Part shown: positions 38,473 through 48,154 of the stretch, one piece after another
Layout of the letters: each line of letters begins with the position of its first letter
Numbering within the stretch: the stretch's first letter is position 1
DNA from: Sporosarcina aquimarina
GTDB taxonomy: Bacteria; Bacillota; Bacilli; Bacillales_A; Planococcaceae
Length of the DNA: 64,000 bases
Direction of reading: 5' to 3'
NCBI RefSeq assembly: GCF_023715615.1
Contig: NZ_JAMBOM010000001.1
Coordinates: 186,001 to 250,000 of the forward strand
Translations under genes and position numbers: made by a program
Notes under the pieces: model-generated
Seen by the model: the letters and a program-made list of their open reading frames with translations, nothing else
The model's database searches: none
Told to the model about the DNA's origin: nothing

Positions 38473-39066
38473 ATGTTACCAGATTATCCACAGCTCGCAC
38501 AACAGCCGATTTTGACAAATGAACCGAACGATAAATGGAGAAAAAGAGTAATTGCTCTCATAGAATTTATTCTAATACTTGTGATGCTTCAAGCCATTCT
38601 CACACTCTTTCAAGAGCACACAAGTGAGGAGCCCATTCGCTATCGTATTCTCGCGCACTCGGATGCTCCTGCAGACCAAGCGATTAAAGTACGTATTCAA
38701 GAGGAAATTGAGCCAATGATCGCAGGTGCGATTGCACGAACGACTACTGAAGAAGAGTTGCTAAGCGAACTAGAAGAGCTTGAAGAGGAAATGCTTGCTG
38801 TAGCAAACTTGCATTCACCCAATCGTGTCGTTACTCTTGAACGAAAAAATGCACTGTTTCCAGCAAAGCGAGTTGGCTTTGAGATTTACCCACAAGATGT
38901 TTATGAAGCATACGTACTGACGATTGGAAGTGGACGTGGATCGAACTGGTGGTGTTCCATTTTTCCGAAAGTGTGTTACCCGGAAGAGGAAACAGTAGAG
39001 ACTGTAGAGAATGAAGAAGAAGTGAAATTCTTTGTATGGGAGTGGATAACTTCTTGGTTCGAATAA
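38473..39066 (+). CDS. spoIIR: Stage II sporulation protein R
   Basis: 197 residues. Forespore signal that triggers SpoIIGA-dependent activation of sigma-E in the mother cell. One N-terminal hydrophobic segment (ALIEFILILVMLQAILTLF) would export the rest. The conserved start YRILAHSDAPADQAIKVRIQEEI and the diagnostic tail GSGRGSNWWCSIFPKVCYP are clear. Slightly shorter than the B. subtilis protein. GGAGGGGATG precedes the ATG. Confidence 0.93.
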   Translation: MLPDYPQLAQQPILTNEPNDKWRKRVIALIEFILILVMLQAILTLFQEHTSEEPIRYRILAHSDAPADQAIKVRIQEEIEPMIAGAIARTTTEEELLSELEELEEEMLAVANLHSPNRVVTLERKNALFPAKRVGFEIYPQDVYEAYVLTIGSGRGSNWWCSIFPKVCYPEEETVETVENEEEVKFFVWEWITSWFE

Positions 39067-39126
39067 GGATATCCACTGAAAATTGTGGATAACTTTGCTA
39101 GAAGCGTTGAAAAGGAGGATGAATTT

Positions 39127-40173
39127 ATGAACACTCGAACATTGAAAGTGGATAAAGGTGTTGATAACATTGATAGTTATCAACAAACTGTGGATTGTTT
39201 GAGAAATGGAGGTCTTGTAGCGTTTCCAACAGAAACGGTGTATGGACTTGGAGCGCTTGCGACTGATCCAGATGCAACAAAACGGATCTTCGAAGCGAAA
39301 GGTCGCCCATCTGACAATCCACTAATTGTACATATAGGAACTAAAGAAGAAGTGAACGAGTATGCAGCGGAAATCCCTGACAGTGCGCTCCAATTGATGG
39401 ATGCATTTTGGCCAGGCCCGCTAACGTTGATTTTCAATGAAAAGCCGGGAGTCATCGCGGAAAGTGTCACGGTTGGAAGAGGCACTGTTGGACTTCGTAT
39501 GCCGGATCATCCAGTTGCGTTGAAGTTGTTGAGACTACTTGGCGGTCCCCTTGCAGCACCTAGTGCCAATCGAAGCGGAAAACCAAGTCCTACGAAAGCG
39601 AAACATGTTGCGACAGACTTGGATGGAAGAATTCCTTTTATACTGGATGGTGGTGCAACAGGTGTTGGGGTAGAGTCGACGGTCATTGATATGACTGTAA
39701 CTCCTCCTGCCATTTTGCGCCCTGGGGGAGTCACTGTCGAAATGATAGAATCGGTCATTGGCCCAGTTCGATCGGAAATACGTATAGAAGAATCGGAAGC
39801 GCCACGTGCCCCAGGCATGAAATACATGCACTATTCTCCAGACGCACCAGTTTGGTTAATTGAACCAAATGAAAAACAGATTGAACAAGCTGTACAGGCT
39901 TTGATGAATGAAGGTAAAAAAGTTGCGGTCATCGGTCCTGATGAGTTGAAAACGGACAAGCCCTCTTGGTATTTTGCTACAGGTGAATACGCAGATTCTC
40001 GTCAGCTGGCAGCAAATCTTTATGATGCCCTACGTAACTGCGATGAAACTGAAGCAGATGTAATACTGGCGGTGGAAGTCCCTTCTGAAGGAATGGGTCT
40101 AGCCGTCATGAATCGGCTGAAGAAGGCTGCAGACGGGAAACAGTTTTCGATTATAAAATCAGATTCACAATAA
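39127..40173 (+). CDS. ywlC: L-threonylcarbamoyladenylate synthase (Sua5/YwlC)
   Basis: 348 residues. Makes the activated intermediate for t6A modification of tRNA position 37. The YrdC-like domain (1-210) has GGLVAFPTETVYGLGALAT, KGRPSDNPLIVHI, WPGPLTLIF, VGLRMPDHPVAL and AAPSANRSGKPSPT. The C-terminal Sua5 domain begins after the linker APGMKYMHYSPDAPVWL. ATG 39127 follows AAAAGGAGGATG. Confidence 0.95.
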   Translation: MNTRTLKVDKGVDNIDSYQQTVDCLRNGGLVAFPTETVYGLGALATDPDATKRIFEAKGRPSDNPLIVHIGTKEEVNEYAAEIPDSALQLMDAFWPGPLTLIFNEKPGVIAESVTVGRGTVGLRMPDHPVALKLLRLLGGPLAAPSANRSGKPSPTKAKHVATDLDGRIPFILDGGATGVGVESTVIDMTVTPPAILRPGGVTVEMIESVIGPVRSEIRIEESEAPRAPGMKYMHYSPDAPVWLIEPNEKQIEQAVQALMNEGKKVAVIGPDELKTDKPSWYFATGEYADSRQLAANLYDALRNCDETEADVILAVEVPSEGMGLAVMNRLKKAADGKQFSIIKSDSQ

Positions 40174-40265
40174 GATTACCAAAAACAATTTAAATAACAT
40201 TCATGAATGGCCTCCCTTGGCGCCGCATAAGATGGACTGGCGTAAACTTAGGGGAGGTTCTTCTA

Positions 40266-40766
40266 TTGGTAGAAATCATTGCAGCTGGCGTGACAACAAT
40301 TGATATCCTCGTCATCTATACATTGCTGCACGTTAGAAAACGGAAATGGTTAATTGCTCTGTGGACGGCGTTCTTGAATGTTGCGTTCCCTCTACTTGGA
40401 TTTATGGCGGGGGAACTTTCTGCTCAACTGTTTTCTGAATGGAGCGGAATTCTCTCTAGTGTATTATTAGGGTTAATTGGATTACATATGATACTGCAAG
40501 AAGAAGATCCGAGTGCATCCAAAGTAACGGGTCCTCTTCTAATTGCTGTTGCAGTTAGTTTGGATAGTTTCTCTGTAAGTATGTCTTTTGGATTGATGCA
40601 TTTGAATAAATGGCTTTTCATCGTATCAACAGGGTTGATGTCATTAGTTCTTTCCTACTTTGCGTTACGTGCAAACTTAACAATTACACCACGTTATAGA
40701 ACAACTTTACGAAAAATTGCCGGACTTATCTTAATAGGTATGGGGATATTGTCATGGATTTCTTAA
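40266..40766 (+). CDS. MntP/YtaF-family membrane protein, probable manganese exporter
   Basis: 166 residues, six predicted hydrophobic helices in two repeats. Each has an intramembrane Asp: TTIDILVIYTLL in the first and VSLDSFSVSMSFGL in the second, the pattern of MntP-like exporters. The start is TTG 40266 with GGGGAGG nine bases upstream; the upstream in-frame ATG at 40203 has no ribosome site. In the same place as B. subtilis ywlD. No yybP-ykoY manganese riboswitch is visible in the 90-base leader. Confidence 0.78.
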   Translation: MVEIIAAGVTTIDILVIYTLLHVRKRKWLIALWTAFLNVAFPLLGFMAGELSAQLFSEWSGILSSVLLGLIGLHMILQEEDPSASKVTGPLLIAVAVSLDSFSVSMSFGLMHLNKWLFIVSTGLMSLVLSYFALRANLTITPRYRTTLRKIAGLILIGMGILSWIS

Positions 40767-40820
40767 AAAAACTGTTTCGGTTTTGGGATAAATAGGTTAT
40801 GATGAAGACAGGTGATTATG

Positions 40821-41264
40821 ATGAATATTTGCTTTATTTGTACAGGAAATACATGTAGAAGTCCGCTGGCGGAAGGCATATTGAAATCGAAGCAACTAGA
40901 AGGAGTTGCGGTTCGTTCGGCGGGTGTTTATGCAACAGATGGTACCTTCATTTCCAATCATTCTCGATTGCTACTTGAGGAACATGGAATGCCGGTAACG
41001 TTAACCTCACGACGTTTTACAGAACAGGACTTGGAATGGGCAGATCTCATTCTTACAATGACGGTGTCCCACCGAGAAACCCTTCGACGTGCCTTTGGTA
41101 ACAGTTCTGACAAAATATTTACCTTGAAAGAGTATGTAGGAGCCGCCAATTACGATGTTCAGGATCCTTATGGCGGGAATCTCGGAGTTTATCAACAAAC
41201 GTTTAAGGAATTGTCCGATCAGATTGATGTGCTAGCGCGCAAGTTAATGGAGGAACAGAAATGA
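40821..41264 (+). CDS. ywlE: Protein-arginine phosphatase of the low-molecular-weight phosphatase family
   Basis: 147 residues. Active-site loop CTGNTCRS (residues 7-14). The Thr at position 11 is the residue that gives YwlE its phospho-arginine preference over phospho-tyrosine. The general acid Asp is in VQDPYGG near residue 117. It would reverse McsB-catalysed arginine phosphorylation. ATG 40821 is the third of three close in-frame starts (GTG 40812, ATG 40818). The stop overlaps the chemoreceptor start by four bases. Confidence 0.92.
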   Translation: MNICFICTGNTCRSPLAEGILKSKQLEGVAVRSAGVYATDGTFISNHSRLLLEEHGMPVTLTSRRFTEQDLEWADLILTMTVSHRETLRRAFGNSSDKIFTLKEYVGAANYDVQDPYGGNLGVYQQTFKELSDQIDVLARKLMEEQK

Positions 41265-42553
41265 CAGAGACGAAAAAAAAGTTCGGATTGAAATGGAAAC
41301 TCGTCATATTCGTGACGATTCTTGCGATTGTGACGTATTCAACAAGTGCAGTGTTCATTAACTTCTTACAACCTCAATTTTTCCCGAATGCAAATCCGAC
41401 CTGGTTCGGAATTATGACATATGGAATGGGGATTTTTTGGTCTGCTGTCCTCGCAGCTCTTTTCAGTACAATCTTAACGAAACCGCTCCAACGGCTTGAA
41501 CAGGAGGCGATGCGGATTGCTGGCGGGAAAATCGGTACAGACATAGAATTACCGAACTCGTCTGATGAAATCCGTTCCGTGGCAGAAGCGTTCCAACAAG
41601 TTGTTGTCAACTTACGAGGAATTGTTGGCCAGATTGAAACTAATTTTGAAAAAACGTCACGCTCCGTAGAAATTTTACACAATGAAACAGGATCGGCTTC
41701 TAATCAAGCGGATGCGATTGCTTCGACAATCATTGAGATCTCTTCGGGTGCGGAAGCGTCAGCCATTGCGATCCAAGAGACGGCTGAAGCGATGGAAGAC
41801 ATCCGCGCACTCGCTTCAGATGTGAATAATCGTGCCGATCAATCGTCCAAGCAATCGAACGACATGCTTGCTGAATTGAAACGAACAACTGATGCGTACC
41901 GGACACTAGTAGGTGGAATTCGCGAAATGTCCTCTCAAAGCGAAGACTCCCTTTTAACGATCCGTGACCTAGATCGAAATGCACAAAAGATTGGCGAAAT
42001 TGTTCAACTCGTCGGCAACATCGCAGATCAGACAAATTTGCTTGCGCTGAATGCTTCCATTGAAGCGGCACGTGCAGGAGAACATGGAAAAGGCTTCGCA
42101 GTCGTGGCAGAAGAAGTCCGTGTCCTGGCAGATGAAAGTGCAAAATCTGTTCAAATGATTAGCGGTCTCGTAAGTACCATACAGTCTGATGTAACGAAAG
42201 TCGTGAAAGAAATGGAAGCGCAAGTGAAAACTGCTGCTCAGGAAGCTGGACGAGCAGATGAAACAAATAAAAGTATTATTGCGATGGCGACGACTGTTAC
42301 TGATATGGCGGGTTCCATCACTGGAATTACAGAGCTTGTTGAACATCAGCTCAGCAAAATTGAACAAACGGCTCATCAGTCACAAGAAGTTGCAGCGATT
42401 GCGGAAGAAACTTCAGCAGGTGCTGAAGAGGTACAAGCGGCAACTGAAGAACAGGCACATTCAATCGAACAAACAAGTGTCCTGGCAAGTGAACTGAAAG
42501 GGCAATCCGAAGCTCTATATGGTGTCATTCGCCAATTCGATACTTCACAATAA
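41261..42553 (+). CDS. Methyl-accepting chemotaxis protein with minimal sensor region
   Basis: 430 residues. TM1 about 13-33, an external loop of only about 15 residues, TM2 about 48-70, HAMP domain about 70-123, then a long signalling coiled coil. The hairpin tip is [50 protein letters not shown], the highly conserved CheA/CheW contact region. There is no extracellular ligand-binding domain, so the stimulus is probably sensed in the membrane or cytoplasm. The ATGA overlap with ywlE indicates co-translation. Confidence 0.93.
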   Translation: MTETKKKFGLKWKLVIFVTILAIVTYSTSAVFINFLQPQFFPNANPTWFGIMTYGMGIFWSAVLAALFSTILTKPLQRLEQEAMRIAGGKIGTDIELPNSSDEIRSVAEAFQQVVVNLRGIVGQIETNFEKTSRSVEILHNETGSASNQADAIASTIIEISSGAEASAIAIQETAEAMEDIRALASDVNNRADQSSKQSNDMLAELKRTTDAYRTLVGGIREMSSQSEDSLLTIRDLDRNAQKIGEIVQLVGNIADQTNLLALNASIEAARAGEHGKGFAVVAEEVRVLADESAKSVQMISGLVSTIQSDVTKVVKEMEAQVKTAAQEAGRADETNKSIIAMATTVTDMAGSITGITELVEHQLSKIEQTAHQSQEVAAIAEETSAGAEEVQAATEEQAHSIEQTSVLASELKGQSEALYGVIRQFDTSQ

Positions 42554-42556
42554 CAA

Positions 42557-42581
42557 AGTCGGCCTTGCGCCGGCTTTTTTT
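42557..42581 (+). terminator. Terminator after the chemoreceptor gene
   Basis: AGTCGGC / GCCGGCT stem, 5-nt loop, seven T. Confidence 0.9.
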
Positions 42582-42726
42582 GTGGATAAAATTCGGGCTA
42601 GTCGGGAAATTTATATTCCAAATTTATCGGAAAACCAGAAGAATCTATCACATTACTTCGCACTGTGTTTTTTTTAGGAACAGTGATAGAATTAGTTGTA
42701 AGTATATTATGAAAAGAGGGACGCAC

Positions 42727-43167
42727 ATGAAACTCGCGATTTCTTCCGATCATGGCGGCAACAACTTACGCCATGAAATCAAACAACTACTAACAGAACT
42801 AAACATTGACTTCGAAGATTTCGGTCCGGAATCTGGCCAGTCCGTCGATTATCCAGATTACGCAGCACCTGTAACAAAAGGCGTCGCATCCGGCAAATTC
42901 GATAAAGGAATCCTCATCTGTGGGACTGGTATCGGGATGTCCATAGCGGCCAATAAAGTAAATGGAATTCGTTGCGCACTCGTCCACGACGTATTCAGCG
43001 CCAAAGCAACTCGAGGTCATAACGATTCAAACGTATTAGCAATGGGAGAACGTGTTATCGGACCGGGACTTGCTCGCGAAATCGTTCAAACATGGTTAGA
43101 AACACCATTCGAAGGCGGTCGACACGAACGTCGCATCGAGAAATTGATGAGTCTCGAAAATAACTAA
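42727..43167 (+). CDS. rpiB: Ribose-5-phosphate isomerase B
   Basis: 146 residues. Interconverts ribose 5-phosphate and ribulose 5-phosphate. Motifs are MKLAISSDHGGNNLRHEI, DFGPESGQSVDYPDYA, ILICGTGIGMSIAANKVNGIRCALVHD and RGHNDSNVLAMGERVIG. Start chosen at the family N terminus; the in-frame upstream ATG is far outside it. B. subtilis ywlF position. Confidence 0.95.
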   Translation: MKLAISSDHGGNNLRHEIKQLLTELNIDFEDFGPESGQSVDYPDYAAPVTKGVASGKFDKGILICGTGIGMSIAANKVNGIRCALVHDVFSAKATRGHNDSNVLAMGERVIGPGLAREIVQTWLETPFEGGRHERRIEKLMSLENN

Positions 43168-43183
43168 GAAACGGGGGGACGAC

Positions 43184-43729
43184 ATGGACGCGTATATTTT
43201 ATGGAGATTGCAGCTGGAACAAACACTCGCAGAGTTTGCGGAAATTGCTCCGCCAGTACCGGGTACCCTTTTTGTTGTAGGCTGTTCCACATCTGAAGTG
43301 GCAGGCAAACAAATTGGTACAGCCGGGGCGCTCGACGTAGCAAAAGCGCTTTATGGACCCCTCTCTCAATTTGCTGCGACTCATCGCGTACACCTTGCTT
43401 TCCAAGGGTGCGAGCACATTAACCGTGCCCTCACAATCGAGCGGAAAACAGCAGAAAAGTTTGCACTTGAACCTGTTTCTGTCGTGCCTGTTCGGACTGC
43501 GGGTGGTTCAATGTCCGCTTACGCGTTTGAGCATTTAGATGATGCGGTCGTCGTAGAAACCGTCCGTGCAAACGCCGGGATTGACATTGGACAAACTTTG
43601 ATTGGGATGCAATTGAAACCGGTTGCAGTGCCGATTCGCACATCCGTTAAACAGGTTGGTGAAGCTGTCGTTACCTGTGCAACCACTCGTCCGAAACTAA
43701 TCGGCGGAGTTCGAGCACAGTACGAATAA
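43184..43729 (+). CDS. ywlG: UPF0340 / TIGR01440 family protein (YwlG)
   Basis: 181 residues. Conserved blocks are [52 protein letters not shown] and [22 protein letters not shown]. The family is conserved next to rpiB and glyA in Bacillales; function is not established. AACGGGGGGAC precedes the ATG. Confidence 0.92.
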   Translation: MDAYILWRLQLEQTLAEFAEIAPPVPGTLFVVGCSTSEVAGKQIGTAGALDVAKALYGPLSQFAATHRVHLAFQGCEHINRALTIERKTAEKFALEPVSVVPVRTAGGSMSAYAFEHLDDAVVVETVRANAGIDIGQTLIGMQLKPVAVPIRTSVKQVGEAVVTCATTRPKLIGGVRAQYE

Positions 43730-43788
43730 CTCATGGCCATCAAGCTTTGAGGGTAGTAAGAATAATAGACGCTAAAGGGGAAATGAAC

Positions 43789-45042
43789 ATGGATTTGAGC
43801 AATGTAAAACGCGAAGATAGTGCTGTTTTTGAAGCAATAATGGCAGAAAAGAATCGCCAGAACGCTAATATCGAATTGATTGCATCAGAAAACTTTGTCT
43901 CTGAAGCGGTCATGGAAGCACAAGGTTCCTACTTGACGAACAAATACGCAGAAGGATATCCAGGCAAGCGCTATTATGGTGGATGCGAACACGTCGATGT
44001 TGTTGAAAACATCGCCCGTGACCGAATTAAAGAGTTATTCGGTGCAGCGTATGCAAACGTTCAAGCACACTCAGGCGCACAGGCGAACATGGCAGTCTAC
44101 TTCACAGTACTAGAGCCAGGCGACGTTGTTCTTGGAATGAATCTCTCACATGGTGGTCACTTGACACACGGAAGCCCCGTAAACTTTTCTGGAAAGCTGT
44201 ACAACTTTGTTGAGTACGGTGTAAGTGAGCAGGACGAGCGTATTGATTACGAAGACGTCCGTCAAAAAGCACTCGAGCACAAACCTAAAATGATCGTAGC
44301 GGGCGCAAGTGCATACCCACGCGAAATTGATTTCAAGAAGTTCCGTGAAATTGCTGATGAAGTCGGCGCATTCCTTATGGTGGATATGGCGCACATTGCA
44401 GGACTTGTTGCAGTCGGCGAACACAACAGCCCAGTACCACACGCGCATTTTGTGACGTCTACAACGCACAAAACATTGCGCGGACCACGTGGTGGACTAA
44501 TTTTAATCAACGAAGAATTTGCAGAAGAATACGGCAAAAAAATCGACAAAACAATCTTCCCGGGTGTACAGGGTGGCCCATTGATGCACGTCATTTCTGC
44601 AAAAGCGGTAGCATTTGGCGAAGCATTGCAACCAGAGTTTAAGACCTACATTCAACAAGTGAAAAAGAATGCAGTTGCTCTAGGGGAAGCACTTGTTGCT
44701 GAAGGGATTGGCATCGTTTCTGGCGGTACGGATAATCACTTGCTTCTATTGAACTTGACTAGCCTTGGCTTAACAGGAAAAGTTGCAGAGCATGTGTTAG
44801 ATGAATGCGGAATCACTGTCAACAAAAACACGGTTCCATTCGATAAAGAAAGCCCATTTGTTACTTCGGGTATCCGAATCGGTACACCGGCAGTGACATC
44901 ACGCGGTTTCAAAGAAGACGATATGAAAGAAGTAGGAGCGATCATCGCGAAACTCTTGAAGAACCACGAAGACGAAGCTGTGAAAGAAGAAGCAAAACAA
45001 CGTGTCAAGGCTTTAACTGATAAGCATACGTTGTATGCATAA
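43789..45042 (+). CDS. glyA: Serine hydroxymethyltransferase
   Basis: 417 residues. PLP enzyme interconverting serine and glycine with tetrahydrofolate. Motifs are [61 protein letters not shown], and the PLP lysine in [17 protein letters not shown] (near 229). ATG 43789 lies eight bases after AAAGGGG; the ATG six bases earlier is too near and the one at 43747 lacks a site. Confidence 0.97.
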   Translation: MDLSNVKREDSAVFEAIMAEKNRQNANIELIASENFVSEAVMEAQGSYLTNKYAEGYPGKRYYGGCEHVDVVENIARDRIKELFGAAYANVQAHSGAQANMAVYFTVLEPGDVVLGMNLSHGGHLTHGSPVNFSGKLYNFVEYGVSEQDERIDYEDVRQKALEHKPKMIVAGASAYPREIDFKKFREIADEVGAFLMVDMAHIAGLVAVGEHNSPVPHAHFVTSTTHKTLRGPRGGLILINEEFAEEYGKKIDKTIFPGVQGGPLMHVISAKAVAFGEALQPEFKTYIQQVKKNAVALGEALVAEGIGIVSGGTDNHLLLLNLTSLGLTGKVAEHVLDECGITVNKNTVPFDKESPFVTSGIRIGTPAVTSRGFKEDDMKEVGAIIAKLLKNHEDEAVKEEAKQRVKALTDKHTLYA

Positions 45043-45054
45043 ATGATAGCAGAG

Positions 45055-45082
45055 CCGCCATCCTTCAGATGGCGGTTTTTTT
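45055..45082 (+). terminator. Terminator after glyA
   Basis: CCGCCATC / GATGGCGG perfect stem, 5-nt loop, seven T. Confidence 0.95.
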
Positions 45083-45111
45083 ACGGGCGAAATTGGGGTA
45101 TTTTCATTAGA

Positions 45112-45508
45112 AACAAATGAGGCGCTACCAATAACTCCCTTAACGTAGTCAAATTGTGTCCCGTTATCGAGAAACTGTGCTAAGTGTCGGAGAAATCTAG
45201 CTAAGTGATAGAGAAAATTCCATATGTGATTAACAACCTCCCTCCAATGTCGAACATTTTCCCATAACTGATCGAAAGCGTAGTCTACCAAAAAATGTCC
45301 TATCACAACGAAGTAGCCCGTCCCTCAACAAGCGAAGCGCACCCAAATAATCCCTTAACCGAGTTGAATTGTGTCCCGTTATCGAGAAATTTTGCTAAGT
45401 GATGAAGAAATGTAAAGATTTGATTGGTAAAGTGCACAACGTGATCGAGAACCTACAAAGAGTGACGTACAATCCGGACCAAGTGATCTACAACGCAGAA
45501 TCTCTATG
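45112..45508. repeat. Two copies of the boundary-module repeat with 21-bp units
   Basis: Copy 1 (about 45112-45300) opens with degenerate GGCGCTACCAATAACTCCC, then TGTCCCGTTATCGAGAAACT and cores TGTCGGAGAA, TGATAGAGAA and TGATTAACAA. Copy 2 (about 45330-45508) opens with the full module ACAAGCGAAGCGCACCCAA, then cores TGATGAAGAA, TGATTGGTAA, TGATCGAGAA, TGACGTACAA and TGATCTACAA at about 21-bp spacing. Related to 1617-2215. It fills the 570-bp gap between glyA and upp. Confidence 0.85.
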
Positions 45509-45613
45509 AAATAACCGTGTAAATGTTCCGGGAATTCCAAACTTCACACCAGACAACCGTTCACGCCGTCATTCTGTTATACTGTATTGGACAAAGTAAA
45601 AGGAGCGATTTTA

Positions 45614-46243
45614 ATGGCTAAAGTACACGTATTCGATCACCCGCTCATTCAGCACAAACTTACATTCATCCGCGACGTAAACACAGGAACAAAAGAATTC
45701 CGCGAACTCGTTGACGAAGTTGCAACATTGATGGCTTTTGAAATCACACGAGAGCTACCCCTCCAGGAAGTAGACGTTGAAACGCCGGTTTGCATGGCGA
45801 AATCGAACGTGCTTGCAGGGAAGAAACTCGGAATTGTTCCGATTTTACGCGCAGGTATTGGTATGGTAGATGGAATTTTAAAACTAATCCCAGCAGCAAG
45901 AGTCGGTCACGTCGGTTTATTCCGCGACCCGGAAACTCTTCAACCACACGAGTATTTCGTAAAGTTGCCTTCTGACGTCTCGGAACGTGAATTGATTGTC
46001 GTTGACCCGATGCTTGCTACAGGGGGAACGGCGGTAGAAGCGGTTAACTCATTGAAAAAACGCGGAGCGAAGCACATTAAATTCATGTGTCTCATTGCAG
46101 CTCCTGAAGGCGTAAAAGTATTTACAGATGCACACCCTGACGTGGATGTTTACATTGCAGCACTTGATGAAAAACTTAACGATCATGGCTACATCGTACC
46201 AGGACTCGGCGATGCTGGGGACCGTTTGTTCGGAACCAAATAA
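45614..46243 (+). CDS. upp: Uracil phosphoribosyltransferase
   Basis: 209 residues. Salvages uracil to UMP. Motifs are [40 protein letters not shown], the PRPP-binding loop [16 protein letters not shown] and the uracil-binding [18 protein letters not shown] terminus. ATG 45614 follows AAAAGGAG; the start at 45587 precedes that site. Confidence 0.97.
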   Translation: MAKVHVFDHPLIQHKLTFIRDVNTGTKEFRELVDEVATLMAFEITRELPLQEVDVETPVCMAKSNVLAGKKLGIVPILRAGIGMVDGILKLIPAARVGHVGLFRDPETLQPHEYFVKLPSDVSERELIVVDPMLATGGTAVEAVNSLKKRGAKHIKFMCLIAAPEGVKVFTDAHPDVDVYIAALDEKLNDHGYIVPGLGDAGDRLFGTK

Positions 46244-46263
46244 TTGGGGAAGGCGTGAACACT

Positions 46264-47388
46264 TTGAAACGCAAATGGAAAGTAATGACAATCTTCGGAA
46301 CGCGTCCAGAAGCTATTAAAATGGCTCCACTCGTTCTCGAATTGCAAAAGCATGAAGAAGACATCGAATCGATTGTAACCGTAACAGCGCAGCACCGTGA
46401 AATGTTGGACCAAGTGCTGAAAACGTTTGGCATCAAACCCGATTTCGATCTTAACATTATGAAAGATCGTCAAACCCTTATCGACGTTGCAACACGTGGA
46501 CTCGAAGGACTTGACGGGATCATGAAAGAAGCACAACCGGATATCGTACTCGTACACGGTGACACAGCAACAACATTCGTCGGCAGTCTCGCGGCATTTT
46601 ATAACAAAATTGCAGTTGGACATGTCGAAGCGGGTCTTCGTACATGGGACAAGTACTCTCCATATCCAGAAGAGATGAACCGTCAGTTGACGGGTGTCCT
46701 TGCAGACCTTCATTTCTCACCAACGGAAAAATCGGCTCAGAACCTTATTAATGAAGGAAAGCCAGAAGACCGAATCTATATCACAGGGAATACAGCAATC
46801 GATGCGTTGCACACCACAGTCGATGGCACGTATAATCATCCAATTTTTGAGAAGCTCGGTGATGACCGACTTGTCTTACTAACAGCACACCGTCGTGAAA
46901 ACTTAGGGGATCCAATGCGCAATATGTTCCGTGCCATTAACCGGCTTCTCGAAAAACACGATGACATTCAAGTAATCTATCCAGTACACATGAACCCTGC
47001 AGTCCGAGAAGTTGCGGATGAATTGCTTGGGAATAACGATCGAATTCACTTAATCGAGCCACTCGAAGTCGTAGATTTCCATAACTTCGCTGCTCGTTCG
47101 CACATTATCCTTACTGATTCAGGTGGCATCCAAGAAGAAGCCCCTTCACTTGGCAAACCTGTTATTGTTCTTCGTGACACAACAGAACGCCCTGAAGGGA
47201 TCGACGCAGGAACACTTAAATTAGCAGGAACCGACGAAGAGACTATCTTCAACTTGGCAGACGAACTCTTGTCTGATCAAACCGCCTACGAATCCATGTC
47301 GAAAGCGTCCAATCCATATGGAGACGGACATGCATCTGAACGAATCGTAGAAGCATTAAAAAAATATTTAAACGAACAAAACAACTAA
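46264..47388 (+). CDS. mnaA: UDP-N-acetylglucosamine 2-epimerase
   Basis: 374 residues. Makes UDP-ManNAc for teichoic-acid linkage units. Motifs are IFGTRPEAIKMAPL, TAQHREMLDQVL, VHGDTATTFVGSLAA, GHVEAGLRTWDKYSPYPEEMNR, LLTAHRRENLG and TDSGGIQEEAPSLGKPVIVLRDTTERPE. TTG 46264 lies ten bases after GGGGAAGG; the in-frame GTG at 46255 is only one base after it. Likely co-transcribed with upp (20-base gap). Confidence 0.95.
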   Translation: MKRKWKVMTIFGTRPEAIKMAPLVLELQKHEEDIESIVTVTAQHREMLDQVLKTFGIKPDFDLNIMKDRQTLIDVATRGLEGLDGIMKEAQPDIVLVHGDTATTFVGSLAAFYNKIAVGHVEAGLRTWDKYSPYPEEMNRQLTGVLADLHFSPTEKSAQNLINEGKPEDRIYITGNTAIDALHTTVDGTYNHPIFEKLGDDRLVLLTAHRRENLGDPMRNMFRAINRLLEKHDDIQVIYPVHMNPAVREVADELLGNNDRIHLIEPLEVVDFHNFAARSHIILTDSGGIQEEAPSLGKPVIVLRDTTERPEGIDAGTLKLAGTDEETIFNLADELLSDQTAYESMSKASNPYGDGHASERIVEALKKYLNEQNN

Positions 47389-47406
47389 TCAAAATAAATC
47401 ATATGA

Positions 47407-47438
47407 AAAGCAGAGGCGCAGGAGTCTCTGCTTTTTTT
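47407..47438 (+). terminator. Terminator after mnaA
   Basis: AAAGCAGAGGC / GTCTCTGCTTT stem with a short loop and seven T. Confidence 0.92.
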
Positions 47439-47779
47439 GTTTGACCGAGTATAAAAATTCTACTTAACTGCCACACTCTATAGAGTTAACACTAAAAACA
47501 AAGTTTTTTAGTTAGTCTTTAGTAAAAAGGAGCTGGCTATAAAAAAATCAAAAGAATTCTTTAAGAATAGACAAATTGTTTGGTTAATAGTAAGGAATTG
47601 TATATTAACACCTAAGAAAAACGACTATATAATTCGAAAATAAAACCTAAAATTCTGTCTCTATTCAATGGAAAACACTAAGGGAATTCCCTAATTTTCT
47701 GAAATACAAAGATTTACTTGGAAAGTGTGACGATTGTTTGACAGTGCCTTTAGTTTGTGAAGAATTTCACGGGAATCAA
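47439..47779. other. AT-rich gene-free stretch upstream of the atp promoter
   Basis: About 340 bases clearly more AT-rich than the rest of the window. It has AAAAAGGAG followed six bases later by a 34-codon open stretch with ATA in the start position (47539-47643). No supported gene, repeat or hairpin. Confidence 0.5.
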
Positions 47780-47808
47780 TTGACATCAAAATATCGCTAT
47801 TGTATGCT
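47780..47808 (+). promoter_or_regulatory. Promoter upstream of the atp operon
   Basis: Perfect TTGACA (47780-47785), 17-bp spacer, TATGCT (47803-47808). Expected start near 47815 gives a leader of about 340 bases before atpI. Confidence 0.75.
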
Positions 47809-47844
47809 TACAGAGGGTAATAATGATAGGGTTTATACATAGAT

Positions 47845-47872
47845 AAATCAGCTGAAACCGCTTGATTTTTTT
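47845..47872 (+). terminator. Terminator-like hairpin in the atp leader
   Basis: AAATCA-GC / GC-TTGATTT stem with a bulge, then seven T, about 30-57 bases after the predicted transcription start. Either an attenuator or the end of a very short transcript. Confidence 0.5.
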
Positions 47873-47879
47873 GGCTAAG

Positions 47880-48154
47880 TTCTATCATCACTCGTAGCCT
47901 ATCGCACTTAGGAAATATAGGCATCTGTGCGATACGTTGGACAACGTGTCCTGGTGAATGCCAAGCAGGCGGCACTTTTCTTACAATTCTTAGTCCCGGT
48001 CTACCCGAGACATCTGATCAGTAAGTGGTTGCCGTACATCTCGGACAAGCCAACTCGTACCAACCTGCGAACCCGCTCGTTGTTCGACTTGTAAAACAAA
48101 AGTCGAACGCTTCAGTTTCTAACTAAACTTATCGTAATAGGAGACTCACCTACC
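47880..48154 (+). ncRNA. Structured 5' leader region of the atp operon
   Basis: No gene. Perfect hairpin arms TATCGCAC (47900-47907) / GTGCGATA (47937-47944), GGACAACGTGTCC at 47949, and GTTCGACT (48082-48089) / AGTCGAAC (48101-48108). No riboswitch class recognised. Confidence 0.4.

Noticed and set aside
40174-40265. yybP-ykoY manganese riboswitch before the MntP-like gene
   Set aside because: The leader is short and lacks the conserved motif blocks.
47852-47865. cre site in the atp leader
   Set aside because: TGAAACCGCTTGAT fails the required CA end of the consensus and is part of a hairpin.
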